Source: Chitinophagaceae bacterium
GTDB lineage: Bacteria > Bacteroidota > Bacteroidia > Chitinophagales > Chitinophagaceae
Assembly (NCBI GenBank): GCA_016720775.1
Contig: JADKJX010000003.1
Location: 1 to 64,000 of the forward strand
DNA length: 64,000 bases
Direction of reading: 5' to 3'
Below the pieces are notes generated by a model. That model had not been told where the DNA came from, made no database searches, and saw only the letters and a program-made list of their open reading frames with translations. This document shows positions 36,027 through 44,307 of the stretch, one piece after another. The translations under genes and the position numbers were made by a program. Each line of letters opens with the position of its first letter. Position 1 is the first letter of the stretch.

Positions 36027-36112
36027 TTGTTTACCTTTTAACAAAAAAAATTAAACAAAAATATCCGTTTTCCAAATCATTTTGTTTAGTTTTACGGGTA
36101 ATAAGTTAAACA
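36027..36112. promoter_or_regulatory. Candidate operator: four alternating TTGTTTA/TAAACAA half-sites before the ECF gene
   Basis: TTGTTTA occurs at 36027-36033 and 36082-36088. Its reverse complement TAAACAA is at 36052-36058, and TAAACAT at 36107-36113. The half-sites alternate in orientation with regular spacing (about 24-30 bases). TAGTTTTA at 36087-36094, a near match to the -7 element, overlaps the third site. A MerR/CarH-type oligomer would be a natural binder. Confidence 0.45.
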
Positions 36113-36119
36113 TAAAGAT

Positions 36120-36620
36120 ATGTCGACAATAGAATTTAACCAGGTGCTGATACACAATTCTGATTACTTAAAGCCATTTGCGATGACCCTCACCCGGGAT
36201 TCGGAATCTGCTAAAGACCTGGTGCAGGAAACGTTATACCGGGCCCTTGCCAACAAGGAGAAGTACCTGGATGGTACCAATATCAAAGCCTGGCTTTATA
36301 CCATCATGCGCAATATTTTTATTAATAATTACAGGCGCAGTGCTAAGCAAAACACCATTTTTGATAATACCCCAAACGATTTTCTGCTGGATTATAACCA
36401 GTTTACCACAGCGAATACTGCCGAAACAAATCTTTCTGTAAAACATATTTACGAGGCCATTCACCAGTTACCCGAAATTTTTAAAACACCTTTTCAGTTA
36501 TATTTTGAAGGATATAAATACCACGAGATAGCCCTTGTTTTAAAAGAGCCGCTGGGTACTATTAAAAGCAGGATACATTTTGCCCGTAAATTATTAAAAC
36601 AGCAACTGGAGCGGTTCTGA
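36120..36620 (+). CDS. ECF-type sigma-70 family RNA polymerase sigma factor
   Basis: The 166-aa protein has region 2 with AKDLVQETLYRALANKEKY and NIKAWLYTIMRNIFINNYRR (residues about 28-72), and region 4 with YHEIALVLKEPLGTIKSRIH near the C-terminus. No extra domain and no anti-sigma gene are next to it. It lies between the B12-type regulator and crtI. It probably drives the crt genes, as ECF factors do in light-induced carotenogenesis in other bacteria, but that link is inferred. Confidence 0.9.
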   Translation: MSTIEFNQVLIHNSDYLKPFAMTLTRDSESAKDLVQETLYRALANKEKYLDGTNIKAWLYTIMRNIFINNYRRSAKQNTIFDNTPNDFLLDYNQFTTANTAETNLSVKHIYEAIHQLPEIFKTPFQLYFEGYKYHEIALVLKEPLGTIKSRIHFARKLLKQQLERF

Positions 36621-36709
36621 CAAAATGATCTGACCTCCCGTCTGACCATTATGCGATAATACCCACCAGTACTGCTTACTATTAAAACCAATAGCCTTAT
36701 TTTCGCACT

Positions 36710-38182
36710 TTGAAACGAGTAGTAATTATAGGAAGTGGCTTTGCAGGCTTATCAGCCGCCGCCTTTATGGCCAAAGCCGGCTGGGAGGTGACCGTACTTG
36801 AAAAACAAAGTACTCCCGGTGGCAGGGCCAGGCAATTAAAGGCCAATGGATTTACGTTTGATATGGGCCCAAGCTGGTACTGGATGCCCGATGTGTTTGA
36901 ACGGTACTTCGGATGCTTTGGAAAAAAGGTTTCTGACTATTACGAACTGGAAAGGCTGGATCCCTCGTACCGTATTTACTGGCAGGATGGCCAATCAGAT
37001 ATACCGGCTGATTACGGGGAATTAAAAAAGTTATTTGAAAGTATTGAACCCGGCAGCGGACAAAAACTGGATGCTTTCCTGGCAGAAGCAGTTTATAAAT
37101 ATGAAGTTGGTATCAACAAACTGGTTTATAAACCCGGCCAGTCGCTTACCGAGTTTTTAGATTGGGATACGATAAAAGGTGTTTTTAAACTCGACGTGTT
37201 TACTTCTATGGACAAACACATCGGCAAGTTTTTCAAACATCCCAAGCTCAGGCAGTTGATGGAATTCCCGGTTTTATTTTTAGGGGCATTGCCAAAAGAT
37301 ACGCCTGCTTTATACAGCCTGATGAATTATGCTGATATAAAACTGGGAACCTGGTATCCCAAAAAAGGAATGTATGCTGTAGTAGAAGGGATGCATAAAC
37401 TGGCCGAAGAACTGGGAGTAAAATTTGTATTTGACTGTAATGTCACTGCAATAAACATAGAAGCGGGTAAGGCCGATAAAGTACAGGCAGAGGGAGGAAG
37501 AAGTTACGAAGCGGATGTTGTAATTGGCGGAGCAGATTATCATTTTGTAGAAAGCAAACTGTTGCCGGAAAACTACCGTAGGTACAGTGAGCAGTACTGG
37601 GATAAAAGATTAATGGCGCCAAGCTGCCTCTTGTATTATGTGGGGTTAAATAAGAAAGTGGAGGGAGTTCCTCATCATTCATTGTTCTTTGATGCAGATT
37701 TTGATGTACATGGTAAAGAGATATACACCACAAAGCAATGGCCTGCCGATCCGTTGTTTTACCTGTCGGTTTCTTCTGTAACGGATGAAACGGTTGCTCC
37801 TGACGGCTGCGAAAACCTGGTATTCCTGATCCCGGTTGCAGCAGGGCTGAATGCGGATACGGAACAATTACGGGAAGATTATTTTCAGCGGATAATGACC
37901 CGGTTTGAAAAAAAGACCGGGCAGGAAATAAGAAATAATATTATGTATAAAAAAAGCTATTCAATAAGCGACTTTGTAACTGACTACAACTCGTTCAAAG
38001 GAAATGCGTATGGATTGGCTAATACACTGATGCAGACGGCAATTTTCAGGCCCTCGTGCAGGAGTATTAAAATAAAAAACTTATTTTACACCGGTCAATT
38101 AACCGTTCCGGGGCCCGGAGTGCCCCCAAGCCTGATAAGTGGCGAAGTGGTTGCCAATGAAGTGGTAAAACATTTTGGATAA
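36710..38182 (+). CDS. crtI: Phytoene desaturase (CrtI)
   Basis: The 490-aa protein starts at TTG 36710 (KRVVIIGSGFAGLSAAAFMA), an FAD-binding Rossmann motif, then LEKQSTPGGRARQLKANGFT and FDMGPSWYWMPDVF. The C-terminal carotenoid-desaturase signature is TGQLTVPGPGVPPSLISG. It converts phytoene stepwise to lycopene. A TATTTTCGC element at 36698-36706, one mismatch from TAnnTTTGC, overlaps the start and would give a nearly leaderless mRNA. It begins the crt operon. Confidence 0.92.
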   Translation: MKRVVIIGSGFAGLSAAAFMAKAGWEVTVLEKQSTPGGRARQLKANGFTFDMGPSWYWMPDVFERYFGCFGKKVSDYYELERLDPSYRIYWQDGQSDIPADYGELKKLFESIEPGSGQKLDAFLAEAVYKYEVGINKLVYKPGQSLTEFLDWDTIKGVFKLDVFTSMDKHIGKFFKHPKLRQLMEFPVLFLGALPKDTPALYSLMNYADIKLGTWYPKKGMYAVVEGMHKLAEELGVKFVFDCNVTAINIEAGKADKVQAEGGRSYEADVVIGGADYHFVESKLLPENYRRYSEQYWDKRLMAPSCLLYYVGLNKKVEGVPHHSLFFDADFDVHGKEIYTTKQWPADPLFYLSVSSVTDETVAPDGCENLVFLIPVAAGLNADTEQLREDYFQRIMTRFEKKTGQEIRNNIMYKKSYSISDFVTDYNSFKGNAYGLANTLMQTAIFRPSCRSIKIKNLFYTGQLTVPGPGVPPSLISGEVVANEVVKHFG

Positions 38183-38231
38183 AAGATTGGTGAAACAGAA
38201 ATAAATTAAGAACAAAAACAAGTAAACGGAA

Positions 38232-39068
38232 ATGATAAAGCTTTTCCACGACGTAAGTCAACAATGCAGTAAGGCCGTAACGGAGAAGTACAGCACTTCT
38301 TTCAGCAGTGCCATTAAACTATTGCACCCCGATTTGCGTACTCCCATCTACAATATTTATGGATTTGTGCGCTTTGCCGATGAAATTGTAGATACGTTTC
38401 ATCAATACCGGAAAGAAGAATTGCTCACCGAGTTCAGGAAAGATACCTATGCGGCCATTGAAAGGGGCATAAGCCTGAATCCCATCCTGCACAGTTTCCA
38501 GATCACCGTTCGGGAATATAATATCAGCTACGACCTGATCGAAGCATTCTTTAACAGCATGGAGATGGACCTGAGCAAAACGGTATACAACAGCAATGGC
38601 TACAAAGAATACATTTACGGCAGTGCCGAAGTGGTAGGACTTATGTGCCTGTATGTGTTTTGCGAAGGCGATAAGAATATGTACAGTGATCTTAAACCTT
38701 CGGCACAGGCTTTGGGAGCCGCTTTTCAAAAAGTGAATTTCTTACGGGATGTAAAAGCAGATTACGAACAACTTAACCGCTCTTACTTTCCTGAAGTTGA
38801 TTTCAAGAATTTTACATCCGGCATGAAGAGGCAGATAGAAGAAGATATTAACCGGGATTTTGAAAATGCATACGAAGGTATTCTGAATCTTCCTTCTAAA
38901 GCAAGGTTTGGGGTGTATGTAGCGTACAAATATTATTTATCGCTTTTCAAAAAGATAAAACGTACCACACCTGCAAGTATCATGGAACAAAGGATCCGCA
39001 TACCAAATTATGGCAAGGCTTATATAGTAGCCAAAGCAGGACTGAGGAGCCAGTTGAATTTATATTAA
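38232..39068 (+). CDS. crtB: Phytoene synthase (CrtB)
   Basis: The 278-aa protein belongs to the squalene/phytoene synthase family. The first aspartate motif is RFADEIVDTF at about residues 49-58 and the second is in VNFLRDVKADYEQLNRSYFP near 175. SAEVVGLMCLYVF is also typical. It condenses two geranylgeranyl diphosphates to phytoene. It follows crtI by 49 bases and precedes idi by 12. Confidence 0.92.
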   Translation: MIKLFHDVSQQCSKAVTEKYSTSFSSAIKLLHPDLRTPIYNIYGFVRFADEIVDTFHQYRKEELLTEFRKDTYAAIERGISLNPILHSFQITVREYNISYDLIEAFFNSMEMDLSKTVYNSNGYKEYIYGSAEVVGLMCLYVFCEGDKNMYSDLKPSAQALGAAFQKVNFLRDVKADYEQLNRSYFPEVDFKNFTSGMKRQIEEDINRDFENAYEGILNLPSKARFGVYVAYKYYLSLFKKIKRTTPASIMEQRIRIPNYGKAYIVAKAGLRSQLNLY

Positions 39069-39080
39069 TCTAACCGAACT

Positions 39081-39602
39081 ATGTATGTTATTCTGGTAGA
39101 TGAGCACGACGTGCCTGTTGGTGTCATGGGAAAAATGGAAGTTCATCAAAAAGCCCTGTTGCACAGGGCTTTCAGCATTTTTATTTTTAACGACCGTGGT
39201 GAAATGCTCCTGCATAAACGGGCTGATAAAAAATACCACAGCGGCGGACTATGGACAAATGCCTGTTGCAGTCATCCCCGCCCGGGAGAAGATACGATGG
39301 AAGCGGCTGAAAAAAGGCTGCGGGAAGAAATGGGAATTGCAACGCCGCTGAAAAAGGCTTTTGCATTTATTTACAAAGCCGGTTTTGATAATGGCCTCAC
39401 CGAGTACGAATTTGATCACGTGTTTGTGGGTAATTATAACGGGGAGATCATTCCTGACCAGGAAGAAGTAAGTGATTACTGTTTTAAAACAATGGAAGAG
39501 GTCAGGTCCTCCATAGAATCTCATCCGCAGAAATATACCGAATGGTTCAAAATTGCTTTTCCAAAAATGGAAGCGTATCTTGAAACAGCCTCTTTCAATT
39601 AA
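39081..39602 (+). CDS. idi: Isopentenyl-diphosphate delta-isomerase, type 1 (Nudix)
   Basis: The 173-aa enzyme has the catalytic Cys segment GGLWTNACCSHPRPGE near residues 55-70, followed by the Nudix-like AAEKRLREEMG and later YEFDHVFVGNY with metal-binding residues. It interconverts IPP and DMAPP and so supplies the carotenoid pathway. Its location inside the crt operon, 12 bases after crtB, is consistent. Confidence 0.94.
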   Translation: MYVILVDEHDVPVGVMGKMEVHQKALLHRAFSIFIFNDRGEMLLHKRADKKYHSGGLWTNACCSHPRPGEDTMEAAEKRLREEMGIATPLKKAFAFIYKAGFDNGLTEYEFDHVFVGNYNGEIIPDQEEVSDYCFKTMEEVRSSIESHPQKYTEWFKIAFPKMEAYLETASFN

Positions 39603-39619
39603 TTCATTTTTTCAGATAC

Positions 39620-40306
39620 GTGCTAAACAAGTTTACCAAACATGATATTGCCACAGCTAGCGCTGTTTTCTTTCATGCCATTGGTTTGATCGGGTTGCTG
39701 TTTTTTGATAAGGGATTTTTCATCAGGGCCACCCCGTTCAACCTGCTGCTGTCATTTGCACTATTGATCTGGACACAGGAAGAAAAAAACAAGCAGTTCC
39801 TTTTTTTTCTGTTTATCTGTTTTGCAACCGGATTTTTCGTAGAAGTGATCGGTGTAAACACCGGAATGCTCTTTGGAAATTATACCTATGGCAATGTGCT
39901 GGGATTTAAAATACAACAGGTACCCCTGCTCATCGGGGTCAACTGGTTCATTATTATTTATTGCTGCGGCATCAGCATACATACCCTGTTAATGAAACTG
40001 ATCAGCCGCATGGCTGCCGATACGGGAAAGCCGCCCTATTCATTAAAAGCTCTTTCTGTAATAGTGGATGGTGCCACCCTGGCTGTGTTCTTCGACTGGC
40101 TGATGGAACCCGTGGCCATCAGGCTTGGTTACTGGTCCTGGGCCGGGCCCATACCTTTTTTTAATTACCTGTGCTGGCTTGCAGTAAGCGGGCTCTTACT
40201 GGCCATATTTCACTTCATAAAATTCGACAAGCAAAACAAATTCGCTGTAAATTTGTTATTGATTCAACTTATGTTCTTCCTGGTATTACGGACCTTTTTG
40301 AATTAA
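39620..40306 (+). CDS. cruF: CruF-like carotenoid 1,2-hydratase (Caroten_synth family)
   Basis: The 228-aa polytopic protein starts at GTG 39620. FATGFFVEVIGVNTGMLFGNY and LGFKIQQVPLLIGVNWF are the family signature, and FDWLMEPVAIRLGYWSW provides conserved acidic and aromatic residues. CruF and relatives add water to the acyclic end of carotenoids. With a single-end cyclase it would give the 1'-hydroxy end of a monocyclic product. The symbol is by family resemblance; the exact substrate is inferred. Confidence 0.8.
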   Translation: MLNKFTKHDIATASAVFFHAIGLIGLLFFDKGFFIRATPFNLLLSFALLIWTQEEKNKQFLFFLFICFATGFFVEVIGVNTGMLFGNYTYGNVLGFKIQQVPLLIGVNWFIIIYCCGISIHTLLMKLISRMAADTGKPPYSLKALSVIVDGATLAVFFDWLMEPVAIRLGYWSWAGPIPFFNYLCWLAVSGLLLAIFHFIKFDKQNKFAVNLLLIQLMFFLVLRTFLN

Positions 40307-40321
40307 AATTTTAACCTGCAG

Positions 40322-40831
40322 ATGCTTAACTGGATTTTTTATATAGCAATTACATTAGCAACCTTTGTTTTAATGGAGGGACTTACCTGGTGTATTCACC
40401 GGTATATCATGCACGGATTTTTATGGGTACTGCACGAAGATCATCATAAAAAAAGGCCCGGTATTTTTGAAAAAAATGATGCTTTCTTTCTCATTTTCGC
40501 AATACCAAGCTGGCTGTTCATTATGTTGGGTGTTATGTACCAGGCATGGTGGTCAATTGCAATCGGCACGGGGCTTACCTTATACGGGATCGCTTACTTC
40601 CTGGTACACGATGTCATTATTCACCAGCGGCTTAAATGGTTCACGAGGAGCAATAACAGTTATGTACGCACCATTCGATGGGCACACAAAATGCACCACA
40701 AACATACTGACAAACATGATGGCGAAAGCTTTGGCTTTTTGTGGGTTGCAAAAAAATACTGGGATAAAGTAAGAGACGATAAGAAACGAAATGCCAAACA
40801 AGCAGAAGTTTCAGAAACTGTTTCCCTTTAA
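40322..40831 (+). CDS. crtZ: Beta-carotene hydroxylase (CrtZ), fatty-acid hydroxylase superfamily
   Basis: The 169-aa membrane protein carries the histidine clusters of the di-iron hydroxylases: HRYIMHG, HEDHHKK, HDVIIHQR and HKMHHKH. Length and order match CrtZ. It hydroxylates C-3 of the beta-ionone ring. It sits 15 bases after the cruF-like gene in the crt operon. Confidence 0.92.
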   Translation: MLNWIFYIAITLATFVLMEGLTWCIHRYIMHGFLWVLHEDHHKKRPGIFEKNDAFFLIFAIPSWLFIMLGVMYQAWWSIAIGTGLTLYGIAYFLVHDVIIHQRLKWFTRSNNSYVRTIRWAHKMHHKHTDKHDGESFGFLWVAKKYWDKVRDDKKRNAKQAEVSETVSL

Positions 40832-40878
40832 TTATCTTCACTAAAATAATTACAAGCGCCCCGGTCAGCTCTGTTACT

Positions 40879-41562
40879 TTGAATGCTCATTACACATATT
40901 TTCTTATACTTGCTGCATCGCTGGCGGGCCCGCTGGGATTAAGTTTCGATAAAAAAGTTGCCTTCTATAAAAACTGGAGATATGTTTTCCCCGCCATGTT
41001 CTTCCCGGCAGTGCTGTATATAGCCTGGGATGTGTATTTCACATCGAAGGGTGTGTGGAGTTTTAATGAAGCATACATCACGGGTATTAAACTGATCAAC
41101 CTGCCGCTGGAGGAAGTACTGTTCTTCCTGGTAGTTCCCTACTGCTGTGTTTTTATTTATGCCTGCATACGTTCCTACTTTCCCAACCTGGAGAATAAAA
41201 AACTGGCAGACATTTTCTTTATCGCCCTGGGAGTTGCTTTATTGATGACCGGGTTTATTTTCTTAAAGAAATATTATACCGGCTGGACCTTTACGTTGAC
41301 AGGAACTTTTATGCTCTTCATTTATTTCTTCAAAAATTATTTCAAACACTTTGATGCTGCTTCTTTCCTGGTTTCTTATGCCATCTGCCTCATTCCTTTT
41401 TTAATTGTGAACGGTTTTCTTACAGCCATCCCGGTAGTATTGTATAATGATGCGGAGAACCTGGGCATACGGATCTATACCATTCCGTTCGAAGATACCT
41501 TTTACGGCATGCTGCTGGTACTTATGAATATTGTGTTGTATGAAAAACTGAAAAGCAGGTAA
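40879..41562 (+). CDS. Lycopene cyclase, CrtYcd-like fused membrane type
   Basis: The start is TTG 40879 because no in-frame ATG lies before the first conserved helix. The 227-aa protein has about six to seven membrane helices in two repeats. INLPLEEVLFFLVVPYCCVF contains the PxEE motif of the lycopene cyclase domain, and TIPFEDTFYGMLLVLMNIVL contains the second PxE(D) motif. This is the fused CrtYc-CrtYd organisation found in Bacteroidota. It closes one end, or both ends, of lycopene. It converges with the ligase gene 44 bases downstream. Confidence 0.87.
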   Translation: MNAHYTYFLILAASLAGPLGLSFDKKVAFYKNWRYVFPAMFFPAVLYIAWDVYFTSKGVWSFNEAYITGIKLINLPLEEVLFFLVVPYCCVFIYACIRSYFPNLENKKLADIFFIALGVALLMTGFIFLKKYYTGWTFTLTGTFMLFIYFFKNYFKHFDAASFLVSYAICLIPFLIVNGFLTAIPVVLYNDAENLGIRIYTIPFEDTFYGMLLVLMNIVLYEKLKSR

Positions 41563-41606
41563 TATAAATCTACATCTTACAAATAACCGATTAACCAATT
41601 AACTTC

Positions 41607-43049
41607 TCAATTCCGCTGTAATTTTCCACTGCCGGTCATCGGCAACGAATCAACAATTTTAATGCGCTGGGGAGATTTAAAAGCAGATAAACGTTTTTTG
41701 CAATAGCTTAAAACATCTTCGGGGTCAATCGATGCGCCTTCATGTAATACAAGTTCGGCTTCTATGATCTGTCCCATCAACGGGTGCGGACTGCTGCTGA
41801 TACGTGCCTGTTTTATTTGCGGCATCGTTTCAAGCACGGCTTCTACTTCTTCCCGGAATACTTTCAGTCCCGATACATTGATAACCGATTTTGAACGTCC
41901 TTCGATCTTTATCAAACCATCTTCCGTTTTGGAAGCGTAGTCAGCCGTTAAGAAATACCCGTTCTTTAGAATATCTCTCCGCAACATTGGCGGAAGTAAG
42001 TATGCATCAAACATACCCGGTCCCTTAATACCAAGCTGGCCAACCTGGCCGGTTGGAAGTGGTTGATGATCTTCATCCAGTATGTCCACAGTATATCCCG
42101 GCAGGGCATAACCAACCGCTTCGGGATGTTCGGCAGACTTTACATAGTTGAGTATCGGTAAACCGATCTCGATGATCCCGTATGCCTGGCTCACATCAAT
42201 ATTGAACCGTTCTTTAAATGCTTTGCAAACGTCGGGAGATATCGCAGCCGAGGTTGAGATCACTTTTTTCAACGAAGGCATTTGTTCCCTGCCGGCATCG
42301 TTTGATAATAATTTTATCTGCAGGGGAGAAGCATACAGCAAGGTTCCATTATTCGCATTGGTGATATCAATGATGTTCTTTGCCAAAAAATCTTTTGCAA
42401 CCGCGATGGCAGTTCCGAACTTAATATAGAGTACAATAGAAACCATGAAGTGATACGCCATGGGCAATACCCAGGTCACGGTGTCATTACTTCCGAGTTG
42501 TAAACCATTGTTTGCCGCAACGATGCGGTCAATAACAGCCCGGTGAGAAACAATAACGCCTTTTGATTTTCCGGTGGTGCCGGAAGTGAACCGGATAAAT
42601 GCCGGTTGCTCAACAAACGGAGCAAAGGCAACCAATTCATGTATGTTGGTATAACCAAAACGGAAAGATCCCTGTTGCAAAGGGATGACTGTTTCAATAG
42701 CGTCCAATGGCTGTATGCCGGTGCGGTCATCCAGTATGGCGTGAAGTTTCGCATCATTCAGAATGTCGTCGATCTCAGGTTTCTTCAACAATGGCGACAT
42801 AGGCATCACCGCAGCACCACAACCAACCGCCGCAAAAATGCCGATGATAAAATTCCGCCCGTTGGCAGCCATCACACCAATGCCCATGCCTTCCTTGATA
42901 CCCAGGTTCAACAGGTGTTTGCGTAATTCTTCTGTCTCGGTAAATAGTTGGGAAAAGCTGATCACACCCTGGTCATCGTATACGGCGGGATTGCCGGGCC
43001 ATTTTTCGGCTGCTTCCTTCAGTATTTCATACACAGGCCATTGCTTCAT
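41607..43049 (-). CDS. AMP-forming acyl/aryl-acid ligase, last gene of the ACP operon
   Basis: The 480-aa adenylate-forming enzyme has core motif A3 IRFTSGTTGKSKGVIVSH at about residues 153-170, A5 AYGIIEIG, A7-A8 YFLTADYASKTEDG and IEGRSKSVINVSGLKVF, and the A10 lysine in MTGSGKLQRN at the very end. It would activate a carboxylic acid as AMP ester and load it onto CoA or onto the carrier protein encoded in the same operon. The substrate is unknown. It is slightly shorter than usual at the C-terminus but keeps the A10 Lys. Confidence 0.85.
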   Translation of the reverse strand: MKQWPVYEILKEAAEKWPGNPAVYDDQGVISFSQLFTETEELRKHLLNLGIKEGMGIGVMAANGRNFIIGIFAAVGCGAAVMPMSPLLKKPEIDDILNDAKLHAILDDRTGIQPLDAIETVIPLQQGSFRFGYTNIHELVAFAPFVEQPAFIRFTSGTTGKSKGVIVSHRAVIDRIVAANNGLQLGSNDTVTWVLPMAYHFMVSIVLYIKFGTAIAVAKDFLAKNIIDITNANNGTLLYASPLQIKLLSNDAGREQMPSLKKVISTSAAISPDVCKAFKERFNIDVSQAYGIIEIGLPILNYVKSAEHPEAVGYALPGYTVDILDEDHQPLPTGQVGQLGIKGPGMFDAYLLPPMLRRDILKNGYFLTADYASKTEDGLIKIEGRSKSVINVSGLKVFREEVEAVLETMPQIKQARISSSPHPLMGQIIEAELVLHEGASIDPEDVLSYCKKRLSAFKSPQRIKIVDSLPMTGSGKLQRN

Positions 43050-43062
43050 CCTGCGAAAATAC

Positions 43063-44307
43063 TTACAATTGCTCTTTTTGCACCTGTTTTACTGCATCGT
43101 TTTGTGAAAATCCGGAGGCAAATGCGGCGGCTAAACAACCGGCCGCATACCCGGTTTGCAGGCAGATACCCATTACCCGGGCGCTTGCAATGGCTTTCTC
43201 TGTTGCAGAAATATTTCTTCCGGCAAAAAATAAGTTTGTAATGGTTGCAGATTGCAGGCATACCGCCGGTACCTGGTAAAAATCATGTTCCGGAAAATAA
43301 CACATACTTACCCGGCGCTGCTGTCCCCATTCTTCAACAGGCCAGCTGGCATTGGCAATGGCGTCATCAAACTTGCGGCATTGCAAAACATCTTCTTCAG
43401 TCAGTATGTATTTGCCTATACTTCGCTGCCCGGTTCTTGTACCCACTTCCGGTGCAATATGCTGTATGGATGCGTTTTTAAAAGCAGTAACATTTTTTAT
43501 AAGGAACCGGGAAAGGTTCTCCACAAAACTCTGTGCCACGGTTTTCAGTTCCTGTAAATTTCCAGGTGCATAGGTAACCGGTAAGGGAATACCTATTTTC
43601 AAACTCACGCAATTGTTTTTGAGTGACCCCTGCACAATATAAACCCGGTCATAAAATTCAGGAAGTATATCCTGGTCAATAGCGGCTTTCAATGCCTTTA
43701 CGATCAAGAGGCCAAGCCGGCCTTCATTATCTTCTGCAACCCCTTCCATGGTAAAGAGCTGGGCGGCGGCCTGGTAGTTATCCGTTTTTAGCACCGGTAA
43801 ATTGGCGGCGCTGCTGATCACACTATCACCCGAACAATCAATAAGCGATTTAAAAAAAATGGTAAGGGGTTTTCCTTCTGCAATTACCGAAGCAGAAATG
43901 ATCTTTCCGTTTTCGGTTTGCACATTTTTGAGCACTGCATTAAAGTGAATGATAATGTTATCATGGCTGATCAGTTCCAGGCAGATCTTTTTAAATGCTT
44001 CAATATTATAAGGCAGGTAATGAAGTCCTTCTGCATTGTGCAGCGGTTGGGTGCCCGACCGTGCCTGCAATGTTTCTGCAAATTCTTTTGCAAAGCCATT
44101 TACTACATACGCTGAACCACCGCTTTTACTGAAATGATATAAACCACAAACCGTTCCCACTTCTGCGGCCGTTGCTTTGCCGCCCAGAAATGAATTGCGT
44201 TCAATTACAGTAGCCTTCAGTCCCCTTCGGGAAGCAGCTACGGCGGCTGCAATGCCGGCCGGGCCTCCGCCTAAAACCACCACGTCGGTATGTTGAACTA
44301 TATCCAT
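43063..44307 (-). CDS. FAD-dependent oxidoreductase
   Basis: The 414-aa protein has the FAD motif VVVLGGGPAGIAAAVAASRRG at its start and then LKATVIERNSFLGGKATAAEV. GDSVISSAANLPVL lies in the middle, and FFAGRNISATEKAIASARVM near the C-terminus is the second FAD contact. This pattern places it in the FAD_oxidored group (PF12831-like). It lacks the tryptophan motif of flavin halogenases. The ATG overlaps the upstream stop (TAATG), so it is translationally coupled to the condensation-type gene. It may oxidise the carrier-bound intermediate, which is inference. Confidence 0.8.
   Translation of the reverse strand: MDIVQHTDVVVLGGGPAGIAAAVAASRRGLKATVIERNSFLGGKATAAEVGTVCGLYHFSKSGGSAYVVNGFAKEFAETLQARSGTQPLHNAEGLHYLPYNIEAFKKICLELISHDNIIIHFNAVLKNVQTENGKIISASVIAEGKPLTIFFKSLIDCSGDSVISSAANLPVLKTDNYQAAAQLFTMEGVAEDNEGRLGLLIVKALKAAIDQDILPEFYDRVYIVQGSLKNNCVSLKIGIPLPVTYAPGNLQELKTVAQSFVENLSRFLIKNVTAFKNASIQHIAPEVGTRTGQRSIGKYILTEEDVLQCRKFDDAIANASWPVEEWGQQRRVSMCYFPEHDFYQVPAVCLQSATITNLFFAGRNISATEKAIASARVMGICLQTGYAAGCLAAAFASGFSQNDAVKQVQKEQL

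Noticed and set aside
43063..44307. Flavin-dependent halogenase
   Set aside because: The FAD-binding start is compatible, but the GWxWxIP motif and the catalytic Lys region of halogenases are absent.
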